DNA of 11,296 bases from JAFDWI01 sp964544305. Lineage in GTDB: Bacteria; Actinomycetota; Acidimicrobiia; Acidimicrobiales; Iamiaceae. The notes beneath the pieces were generated by a model, which had not been told where the DNA came from, searched no databases, and saw only the letters and a program-made list of their open reading frames with translations. This document shows positions 1 to 6,034 of this stretch, one piece after another. A program made the position numbers and the translations under genes. Where the stretch lies: NCBI GenBank assembly GCA_964544305.1, contig CAZJAZ010000065.1, forward strand, positions 1 through 11,296. The letters run 5' to 3'. Numbering within the stretch: the stretch's first letter is position 1; each line of letters opens with the position of its first letter.

Positions 1-291
1 GTGAAGTTGATGGCAAAAGACGGAACGCCGGTTCGTCTATCGATGTCACAGGATGGTCTTGAACTTGTTGCGGTGACCCAAGACGTTGGTCAAGCCTCTG
101 AAGCGATTGATGCGAAGTACGTTGGCGAAGATCTCACCGTTGCATTCAATCCCGACTATTTGTTGGACGGAATTGAGATCGCGACCGGCGATGAAATCAC
201 GCTTTCAACGCTCGACGGGTTAAAGCCGGCAGTGTTGCGGTCGGCTGAATCGTCAGCATTTCTCTATCTGTTGATGCCGGTGCGCGTGTAA
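1..291 (+). CDS. dnaN: DNA polymerase III beta sliding clamp, C-terminal part (5'-truncated by window)
   Basis: The protein is the ring-shaped processivity clamp that tethers DNA polymerase III and many repair factors to DNA. Only the last 96 residues are in the window. The reading frame is open from base 1, so the GTG at base 1 is most likely an internal Val codon and not the start. The third clamp domain is recognised by the FNPDYLLDGI block (about residues 49-58 of the visible part) and by the family-typical terminus FLYLLMPVRV, where the final residues contribute to the partner-binding pocket. The stop TAA is followed after nine bases by recF, the usual dnaN-recF order near oriC. There is no good ribosome binding site between them, so recF is probably translated by coupling. 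dnaA and oriC would be expected to the left, outside the window. Identification is secure. Confidence 0.95.
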   Translation: MKLMAKDGTPVRLSMSQDGLELVAVTQDVGQASEAIDAKYVGEDLTVAFNPDYLLDGIEIATGDEITLSTLDGLKPAVLRSAESSAFLYLLMPVRV

Positions 292-300
292 TTAGAAATC

Positions 301-1383
301 GTGCTGCTTCACGAAATTGAACTCCACAATTTTCGAAATTACTCCCATGTGAAGCTTGCACTTTCCCCTGGGGTGACTGTTGTCGTTGGGGCGAATGGGC
401 AAGGGAAAACCAACTTGCTTGAAGCGATTGGCTTTGTTGCGTCGCTCTCATCGTTTCGCGGCGCGAGCGACGATGTTCTTATTCGCGACGGCGCGCAAAG
501 TGCCATCGTGCGAGCAAGGGGCGAACGAGAAGGACGCGAACTGTTAATCGAGGTAGAGATCAATCGTGTGGGGCGCAATCGCACGATGGTGAATCGCCAA
601 CCACTCAAGCGAGCACGGGATCTGTTGGGCGCGCTTCGTGCCACGGTGTTTGCCCCCGATGATCTTGACCTGGTGAAGGGGGCTCCGAGCGGGAGACGTG
701 CATTTGTCGACGAATTGGCCGTGGCACTCGACCCCACATGCGATGTGCAGGTTCGGACATTTGAGCGAGTTCTCCGTCAACGCAATGCGTTGTTGAAACA
801 AACGAAAGGTCGCCTCGCCCATGACGTCGCCGTTTCTTTGGATGTGTGGGATAGCCGTTTGATTGAGGCCGGTGAGTTGATTACCCAGCTTCGTCACGAG
901 GTGGTGAATGCGATGAATGCTGAGGTAAGACAGGCGTACGCGCAACTGAGCAACGCAAGTGAGCGCAAAGCGACGCTCCGGTACGAACCCATCTGGGAAC
1001 GTACCGGGTTCGAGCTTGCGCTCCGAGAGGCTCGAGATACCGACGTGAGGCGTGGGGTTACCACCGTTGGTCCACATCGAGATGATGTTGCACTTGATCT
1101 TGGTGATGGGCCGGCCAGATCGCATGGTTCCCAGGGCGAACAACGCTCATTTGCGCTGGCGTTGCGTCTCGCTGGACATCGATTGGTAACTGAACGTACG
1201 GGATCACCGCCGATACTGCTTCTTGACGATGTTTTTTCAGAACTTGATGAACAGCGTCGACGAGCGCTCTTTGAAGTTCTTCCCGCCGGACAAACGCTAA
1301 TTACGAGCGCTGCCGACATTCCAAGTGAGACGAATCCTGATGCAACGTTAATGGTTTCGGGAGGCTCTGTTGCGAGTTGTTGA
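301..1383 (+). CDS. recF: DNA replication and repair protein RecF
   Basis: RecF is an SMC/ABC-like ATPase that acts with RecO and RecR to load RecA at single-strand gaps and stalled forks. The 360-residue protein matches the usual family length. Visible features in order are the N-terminal strand LHEIELHNFRNYS, the Walker A motif GANGQGKT (residues 30-37), a coiled or helical middle section, the ABC signature SHGSQGEQRS (274-283) and Walker B LLLDD (306-310) followed by VFSELD with the D-loop. The GTG start at 301 is chosen because the family begins a few residues before the first strand and because it sits nine bases after the dnaN stop. In many actinobacteria recF is followed by a DUF721 gene and gyrB; here a glycine-rich protein gene follows instead. 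No terminator hairpin was seen directly after the stop. Confidence 0.96.
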   Translation: MLLHEIELHNFRNYSHVKLALSPGVTVVVGANGQGKTNLLEAIGFVASLSSFRGASDDVLIRDGAQSAIVRARGEREGRELLIEVEINRVGRNRTMVNRQPLKRARDLLGALRATVFAPDDLDLVKGAPSGRRAFVDELAVALDPTCDVQVRTFERVLRQRNALLKQTKGRLAHDVAVSLDVWDSRLIEAGELITQLRHEVVNAMNAEVRQAYAQLSNASERKATLRYEPIWERTGFELALREARDTDVRRGVTTVGPHRDDVALDLGDGPARSHGSQGEQRSFALALRLAGHRLVTERTGSPPILLLDDVFSELDEQRRRALFEVLPAGQTLITSAADIPSETNPDATLMVSGGSVASC

Positions 1384-1407
1384 ACAGCACGAAGAAAAAA
1401 GTGACCG

Positions 1408-1510
1408 AAAGTACAATGATGTCATTTCAGTCGCAAAGTACTCACGAAATGTTTTTAACATCTGTCACATCAAATGTGATACGATCGCAGCGTCCTTATT
1501 GAAAGTACTC
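1408..1510. repeat. Three short direct repeats AAAGTAC in the GRP1 leader
   Basis: The heptamer AAAGTAC occurs at 1408-1414, 1435-1441 and 1502-1508. The last two copies extend to AAAGTACTC and contain the palindrome AGTACT. They surround the candidate promoter of the first glycine-rich protein gene. A separate small dyad AATGA-TG-TCATT lies at 1415-1426. The repeats could be regulator sites, but they are short and could be chance in this AT-richer spacer. Confidence 0.35.
1455..1485 (+). promoter_or_regulatory. Candidate promoter with perfect dyad upstream of GRP1
   Basis: A -35-like TTAACA (1455-1460) and a -10-like TACGAT (1480-1485) are separated by 19 bases, which is slightly long. Between them lies a perfect 6-3-6 inverted repeat, TCACATCAAATGTGA (1465-1479), placed where a bound regulator would block or reshape RNA polymerase contacts. 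TAACATCT (1456-1463), ATCAA, GTGA and TACG recur in the same order upstream of GRP2, which supports a conserved control region. The identity of the regulator is unknown. Confidence 0.45.
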
Positions 1511-1528
1511 GGCAGGGGGCAAACTCCA

Positions 1529-2620
1529 GTGACTGAAGCCACATCCAACAACGACGACTCCGGCATCATTGGCGGTGCGATCAATCGACGAGCCGCGTTA
1601 AAAACGTTGGGAGCTGGTGCCGCAGGTGCTGCCTTCGCGTCGCCTATCGTGTACAGCAGTTTTGCGACCCCGGCGTGGGCCGCTGGCACCGAGGTGCTAA
1701 CCCAAACTGGTTACAACGCGACGGTACGTACCGCGACAATTCCCGCAAATCGTGCGGTGAACTTTACCGTCATCGGTGGTGGCGGCGGTGGTGGCCAGGG
1801 TTCGAACACATCCGGACGTGGAGCCGGTGGTGCCGGTGGAAACGGTACGAAGCTCGTCGGAACAATCCCGACCCAGGTCTCGTCCTACACGTTGTATGTT
1901 GCGGTGGGTGGCCCAGGACTTCGTGGCATTAGCGCACCAACAGGTCAAGCTGGTGGCTCCTCGCTTTACGGTGCGGGCGGCTCCGGTGGCAATCGTGGGT
2001 CTGGAACCGGTGGCAATGGCGGTGGTGGCGGCGGGGCATCCGTGGTTTCGAACGCGGCTGCCTACAACGGGACAATAACCATCGCTGCACCCGGTGGTGG
2101 TGGCGGCGCGGGTGGTGGTAATGGAACTGGTGGCTCAACCGGTGGCGCGGGTGGGAGCAACCTCGCTGGCGCAATCAGTGGCTCAGCAAATGGCGTCGGG
2201 GGCACCACCGGCCAAAATGGTGGTGGTGGTGGCGCCGGAACAACAACCGCAGTCGGTGGCGGCGGCGCAGGCGGTACCGCAGGGTTCGGTGGAACGAACG
2301 GTGGTGCTGGTTCTGGTGGCTCCGGTCACGTTGGCGGCGGCGGCGGAAACGGTGCAACGAATGCTTTAGGGAGTAACTCTGGTGGTGGTGGTGGCGCCGG
2401 TGGCGGCCTCTGGGGTGGCGGCGGCGGCGGTGGTGGCAGCGCCGGTTTGAACTCACGCGGTGGTGGAGGAGGCGGCACCGGTTCGGCCCGCGCAACCTCG
2501 TCTGCGACCGCATCAGGTGACGCAACCTATGGCAAAGGTGGCACCGCGGGAACATCTGCGGGAGCGGGCCGTGACGGCACCGACGGCACAAACGGATACG
2601 TTCACCTCACCCTCGTTTGA
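1529..2620 (+). CDS. GRP1: Tat-exported glycine-rich protein with ALK/LTK-like glycine-rich domain
   Basis: This is a predicted secreted protein of 363 residues. The GTG at 1529 is chosen because AGGGGG (1514-1519) lies nine bases upstream and it gives a normal Tat signal. An in-frame TTG at 1370 would overlap recF and add 53 residues without signal character. The signal has twin arginines at residues 20-21 (NRRAALK), a hydrophobic Ala/Gly stretch, and a probable cleavage site after AWA (49-51), before AGT. The mature part has a beta-like stretch, then long Gly-rich segments (GGGGGGG, GGAGG) broken by TLYVAVGG, a GGGGGGASVVS segment, TITIAAPGGGGGAGGG and GGLWGGGG, and ends in YVHLTLV. This order resembles the glycine-rich domain of ALK/LTK receptors and its bacterial relatives. 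There is no transmembrane segment, lipobox or LPXTG motif. Its stop overlaps the start of the next gene. Function is unknown; a surface or extracellular structural role is inference. Confidence 0.85.
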   Translation: MTEATSNNDDSGIIGGAINRRAALKTLGAGAAGAAFASPIVYSSFATPAWAAGTEVLTQTGYNATVRTATIPANRAVNFTVIGGGGGGGQGSNTSGRGAGGAGGNGTKLVGTIPTQVSSYTLYVAVGGPGLRGISAPTGQAGGSSLYGAGGSGGNRGSGTGGNGGGGGGASVVSNAAAYNGTITIAAPGGGGGAGGGNGTGGSTGGAGGSNLAGAISGSANGVGGTTGQNGGGGGAGTTTAVGGGGAGGTAGFGGTNGGAGSGGSGHVGGGGGNGATNALGSNSGGGGGAGGGLWGGGGGGGGSAGLNSRGGGGGGTGSARATSSATASGDATYGKGGTAGTSAGAGRDGTDGTNGYVHLTLV

Positions 2621-3855
2621 ACAACTCAAGCGGGACAAACCCGAACAACGATACAACGTTTTGTGCATCGAAAGGTTTGCTGATCGCCCCGTTTGCTGAT
2701 CGCGCGGTGGTGTACGACACCGTTGATGAACAAACACATATCACGAGTCTTTTTGCGGCGTGGGTGTTAGGTTTCACTAAACCAACGCCACGCCAAGTCG
2801 TTGTTGAGATGATGATCGAATCGGGCGACCTTGTTGCGCACGACGCGCAACAACTGCTTGACGATTGCATTCGGCGCCTTTCAAGCATTGGCCTGATTGG
2901 TCGGACGGAACAACCGGAAACCCCTGCACCATTTGTCCCAACGGTTCGTAAGCCAGAAGACACCTGGGCGGTTGGCAAGACGCACGGCATGGTCCATCGA
3001 CGTCTCGCATTTTGCGGACCGGACCCTACTCTCATTGGTCGTATCGATAGTCTTCTTGGCGTTAACGAGTTCGTCAACAATAACGAGTTACCGCCAACGG
3101 ACTTTTTCGCAGTAATCCCCGACGAATCCGGGGCAATCGATCTGATTGACGCGTACACGTGGCGTTTCCCTGACCTTGACCATTTGTTGTGGCAACTCCC
3201 CACCGTGATTAACGACAACGTCTCACACGAAATGTCCATGGTGGTCATGCATGCGGGAGCAGTTCGCACACCGAGTGGCAAAATCATCATGATTACCGGC
3301 CCTGTTGACGCGGGAAAGTCAACGCTCGTCGCTGCGCTCGTGCAAGCGGGCTGTGACTATTTGGGCGACGAATCATTGGGCTTCGACCAGGAGTCGTTGA
3401 TGATCAATTCATACCCCAAGCCCCTCACGCTCGACCCAGAAGCACAGAGTTTTCTTGGCCTCGATCCAGTCGGAGAGCGATTCACCGCGACAGAGCACCG
3501 GTTGGCCACCGAACTTCGACCCGGTGCGAAAAGTCTGGCGGGGCAAGTTGGAACGCTTGATTTGATCATCCACACCGGCTACCGACCAGACGAACCGCCA
3601 GCGGCCACCGAGCTTCAACTCGATGATGCGCTCCGAACCCTGTTGCTCAATACCCTGAATCTCGTTCGATCAGGCCAAAGCGGCCTCGAAACACTTTGTC
3701 GTCTCGCCGAGCGCGTGCCGGTTGTCCATATTGTGCATGGTGACAGCCTTTCGTTGGCAGCTTTGCTCACGAACACCGAGGCTGATCCACAACGAATCAC
3801 TGACGCGTTCGAAGAACAGGTCGCGCAAATGAACGACCGCGATGACGAATCGTAG
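2617..3855 (+). CDS. PqqD-like / HPr-kinase-like P-loop fusion protein, copy 1
   Basis: This is a predicted cytosolic protein of 412 residues. Residues about 14-96 resemble a PqqD-like winged-helix domain, ending in the typical LxxxGLI turn (RRLSSIGLIGR). A divergent middle follows. The C-terminal half carries HprK-type features: MHAG (211-214), Walker A GPVDAGKS (228-235), GDES (250-253, the position of the HprK acidic pair) and a YPKPLTLD block. In known families PqqD domains bind peptide leaders and HprK domains phosphorylate Ser; neither activity is shown here. The TTG start at 2617 overlaps the GRP1 stop as TTGA and has no good Shine-Dalgarno, so translation is probably coupled to GRP1. 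A later in-frame TTG near 2677 would remove part of the PqqD region. The C-terminal tail is acidic and about 30 residues longer than in copy 2. A pure ATPase or chaperone role is possible. Confidence 0.8.
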   Translation: MNNSSGTNPNNDTTFCASKGLLIAPFADRAVVYDTVDEQTHITSLFAAWVLGFTKPTPRQVVVEMMIESGDLVAHDAQQLLDDCIRRLSSIGLIGRTEQPETPAPFVPTVRKPEDTWAVGKTHGMVHRRLAFCGPDPTLIGRIDSLLGVNEFVNNNELPPTDFFAVIPDESGAIDLIDAYTWRFPDLDHLLWQLPTVINDNVSHEMSMVVMHAGAVRTPSGKIIMITGPVDAGKSTLVAALVQAGCDYLGDESLGFDQESLMINSYPKPLTLDPEAQSFLGLDPVGERFTATEHRLATELRPGAKSLAGQVGTLDLIIHTGYRPDEPPAATELQLDDALRTLLLNTLNLVRSGQSGLETLCRLAERVPVVHIVHGDSLSLAALLTNTEADPQRITDAFEEQVAQMNDRDDES

Positions 3856-3883
3856 AATCCAGCGCAGCCATCAGAACGTGGTG

Positions 3884-3912
3884 GTAACATCTCAAATCAA
3901 GTGAAATACGGG
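3884..3912 (+). promoter_or_regulatory. Candidate promoter of GRP2
   Basis: The 86-base spacer between the first kinase-like gene and GRP2 contains a -35-like GTAACA (3884-3889) and a -10-like TACGGG (3907-3912), 17 bases apart. The blocks TAACATCT (3885-3892), CAAATCAA, GTGA and TACG match those upstream of GRP1 in order, two bases closer together. The perfect dyad of GRP1 is only partly kept (TCA ... TGA). A ribosome binding site AGGGGGTG lies just before the ATG at 3942. Confidence 0.4.
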
Positions 3913-3941
3913 CGGTTGATCCGCGGGGCACAGGGGGTGCC

Positions 3942-5045
3942 ATGTCTGAAAAATCCGATCACGAACCAACGAAACCGACAAGCGACGTTACTCGCCGAGA
4001 CGCATTGAAAACTCTCGGAGCAGGAGCACTTGCTGCGGGCTTGGTCGAACCCGTCATCGCTTCGAGTTTTGCTACGCCAGCATGGGCGGCAGGCACGGCG
4101 TTACTCACGTTAAATGCGTACACCCCGACGGCCTATTCGGTTGCGGTTCCCAACGGTCGAAGTGTTCACTACGAAATCAGCGGCGCAGGCGGTGCCGGTG
4201 GAGGCGGACATACCGGCGAAAACCACAATGGCGGAACAGGCGGGCGCGGCGTGCAACTCATTGGCAACATCACCGCGATAGTGGGAACGATCTATGCGGC
4301 GGTCGGACAAGGCGGGCGAGGCGGCGGCGGAACCAATGCAAACCAGGCCGGAGGTGCCGGAGGAGCATCTCTTACCGGGTCGGGTGCAAAAGGCGGCAAC
4401 GGCGTTCATTACGACCCGTTCATTGGAACCGAATCGCAATCGGGAGGCGGAGGTGGCGGAGGTGGCGCAACAGCCATCGCCTCGACGTCGAGTTTTTCGA
4501 CGGGCGGATTACTTGTTGTTGCAGCCGGCGGCGGCGGCGCTGGCGGCGGCGGGAACACCGCACAGGCAGGTCACGGTGGTGACGGAGGATTCGCACTGGG
4601 AACCGGGTCATATTCGGGTGCTCGTAGTGGAGGCAATGGGCAAACGGGGACGACGTCTGGTCGTGGATCCGGCGTCGGTGGAGGTGCCGGAACAACGACT
4701 GCGGCAGGAAGCGGTGGCGATGGTGGCGGCACGGCGGGCCCTGGCGCGTCGGGGAGTGGTCGCAATGGCGGCGCGGGCAGCAACGGCGACGACGGCCAGC
4801 AAAGCTGGGACGGTGGTGGTGGCGGCGGCGGAGGAGGAGGGCTCTGGGGGGGCGGCGGCGGAGAAGGCGGCGGCGGCTCGTGGCTCTCAGAATCCGGAGA
4901 CGGTGGTGGTGGCGGCAGTGGCAGCTCAAATGTGACCGGCACCGGTGGCACAGGGGCACCTTCAAACGGTGCCGCCGGTGGATCCGCCGGAGGAAATACT
5001 GGCGGGAATGGAACTGATGGGTGGGTTCACCTCACCTTGGTTTGA
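3942..5045 (+). CDS. GRP2: Tat-exported glycine-rich protein, close paralogue of GRP1
   Basis: This is a predicted secreted protein of 367 residues. The ATG has a strong G-rich ribosome binding site a few bases upstream. The Tat signal is the best of the three: TRRDALKTLGAGA with arginines at 18-19, then a hydrophobic core and cleavage after AWA (47-49), before AGT. RRxALKTLGAGA and SSFATPAWAAGT are shared with GRP1, so the two are recent duplicates or under strong constraint. The mature part repeats the same order: YEISGAGGAGGGG, a TIYAAVGQGG strand, a GGGGGGGATAIAS segment, LLVVAAGGGGAGGGG, GGLWGGGGG and the terminus GWVHLTLV. This is the layout of ALK/LTK-type glycine-rich domains. A seven-G tract at 4846-4852 encodes part of the WGG block. 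It has no kinase-like gene directly after it; GRP3 follows 81 bases later. No catalytic motif is visible and its role is unknown. Confidence 0.85.
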   Translation: MSEKSDHEPTKPTSDVTRRDALKTLGAGALAAGLVEPVIASSFATPAWAAGTALLTLNAYTPTAYSVAVPNGRSVHYEISGAGGAGGGGHTGENHNGGTGGRGVQLIGNITAIVGTIYAAVGQGGRGGGGTNANQAGGAGGASLTGSGAKGGNGVHYDPFIGTESQSGGGGGGGGATAIASTSSFSTGGLLVVAAGGGGAGGGGNTAQAGHGGDGGFALGTGSYSGARSGGNGQTGTTSGRGSGVGGGAGTTTAAGSGGDGGGTAGPGASGSGRNGGAGSNGDDGQQSWDGGGGGGGGGGLWGGGGGEGGGGSWLSESGDGGGGGSGSSNVTGTGGTGAPSNGAAGGSAGGNTGGNGTDGWVHLTLV

Positions 5046-5056
5046 GGTAAGCATTG

Positions 5057-5072
5057 TGTGACGAGCCTCACC
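5057..5072. promoter_or_regulatory. CRP-like inverted repeat upstream of GRP3
   Basis: TGTGA (5057-5061), six bases, then TCACC (5068-5072) matches nine of ten core positions of the known CRP-family consensus TGTGA-N6-TCACA. It lies in the 81-base spacer between GRP2 and GRP3, centred about 62 bases before the GRP3 start. Weak -10-like sequences (GATAGT 5074-5079 or TAGTCT 5076-5081) follow at once, so a bound regulator would overlap the promoter. The promoter itself is not convincing. The GRP3 ribosome binding site is AGGAG at 5116-5120. Confidence 0.35.
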
Positions 5073-5126
5073 TGATAGTCTGAGATCGCGTTCGTGATGG
5101 AACGCCAAGTCGAATAGGAGAGACCT

Positions 5127-6011
5127 ATGGCCAAGGGAGACGACGGAGAAAACCGTCTTGACCGACGGAAGTTCGTTGCCGGTGGGGCAGCAGTCGCTGG
5201 AGCTACATGGGTCGCCCCGGCGATTGTCGGCACAATGTCGGTCGCACACGCGGCAGGCACGGCCTTCTTTTCATCCACCACGGCTGGCGCGTTCACCGCG
5301 GGAACATTCCCGTCAAACCGCAATATCAATTTCGTAATTAGTGGTGGTGGCGGTGGTGGTGGCGGCTCGACCGACAGCAATGGCGGTTCAGGCGGAGCCG
5401 GAACTAGGCTAACTGGGACCCTCACGGGTAGCGCCTACGGCGGTCAAGCTATTGCTGGATTTATTGGATCTGGCGGCGCGGGCGGAAACAACGGCACCGG
5501 TGGTGGTGGCGGGAATGGTCGTTCGTCAAACAGTGGCAATGGTGGCAATGGAAACGGCGGCAACGGCGGCACCGTCTCATCCGATGGAGGTGGTGGTGGC
5601 GGCGGTGCGTCCACCATCACGACTGCGAGCATCGTGCGTGTCTGTGCGGGGGCCGGTGGTGGTGGCGGCGGCGGAATTTGGGGTTCTACCGGCGGCAATG
5701 GAGGCACACAAGGCGGCAATGGTGGAGCAGGAAGTGGATTCTTCGGAGCCGGAGGCAGCGGCGGAGCTGGCGGCAATCAAACGTCAGGCACCGGTGGTAA
5801 TGGTGGAACATCCACACTCTATGGTGGTGGTGGCGGTGGCGGCGGCGCCAACGGAGGTGCCGGTGGAAACGGCGCAGCAGCAAACGGGGCCGGTGGTGGC
5901 GGGGGTGGTTCAAGCTGGGCGGTCGTGACCGTTACGCAGGCAGCCGGGGCGAATGGCGGTGGCTCGGAGGCTGGCGGTGCAAACGGCTGGGTGACCCTTA
6001 CCCTTCAGTAG
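5127..6011 (+). CDS. GRP3: Tat-exported glycine-rich protein, divergent paralogue
   Basis: This is a predicted secreted protein of 294 residues with a clear AGGAG ribosome binding site (5116-5120) six bases before the ATG. The Tat signal has arginines at 13-14 (LDRRKFVAGG), then a hydrophobic core and cleavage after AHA (40-42), before AGT. The sequence of the signal differs from GRP1 and GRP2, but the AGT at the mature start is the same. The mature part keeps the family order in shorter form: NINFVISGGGGGGGG, TRLTGTLTG, a GGGGGGGASTITTASIVRVCAGAG segment with a single Cys, GGGGGGGIWG, and the terminus GWVTLTLQ. It is therefore the same fold family as GRP1 and GRP2 but older or faster-evolving. 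The second PqqD-HprK-like gene begins 23 bases after its stop, so the two are probably co-transcribed. Function is unknown. Confidence 0.85.
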   Translation: MAKGDDGENRLDRRKFVAGGAAVAGATWVAPAIVGTMSVAHAAGTAFFSSTTAGAFTAGTFPSNRNINFVISGGGGGGGGSTDSNGGSGGAGTRLTGTLTGSAYGGQAIAGFIGSGGAGGNNGTGGGGGNGRSSNSGNGGNGNGGNGGTVSSDGGGGGGGASTITTASIVRVCAGAGGGGGGGIWGSTGGNGGTQGGNGGAGSGFFGAGGSGGAGGNQTSGTGGNGGTSTLYGGGGGGGGANGGAGGNGAAANGAGGGGGGSSWAVVTVTQAAGANGGGSEAGGANGWVTLTLQ

Positions 6012-6034
6012 ACGCCACACGCGAAGCCAATTCC

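Noticed and set aside
1066..1077. DnaA-box-like TTGGTCCACA in recF, and TGATCCACA near 3782
   Set aside because: Each departs from the TTATCCACA/TTGTCCACA consensus, they are isolated within coding sequence and do not cluster, so they do not indicate an origin.
1370..1528. Upstream extension of GRP1 from a TTG inside recF
   Set aside because: The added 53 residues have no domain or signal character and overlap recF. GTG 1529 has AGGGGG nine bases before it and gives a standard Tat signal.
4571..4951. Long minus-strand open frame encoding a proline-rich protein opposite GRP2, and similar frames opposite GRP1 and GRP3
   Set aside because: These arise from complementing glycine codons (GGN read backwards gives Pro-, Arg- or His-rich frames). 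They have no ribosome binding site or known domain, and the plus-strand proteins have signal peptides and conserved ends.
1529..6011. PE_PGRS-type mycobacterial proteins
   Set aside because: The Gly-rich content is similar, but there is no PE domain; the proteins have Tat signals and strand blocks of the ALK-like type.
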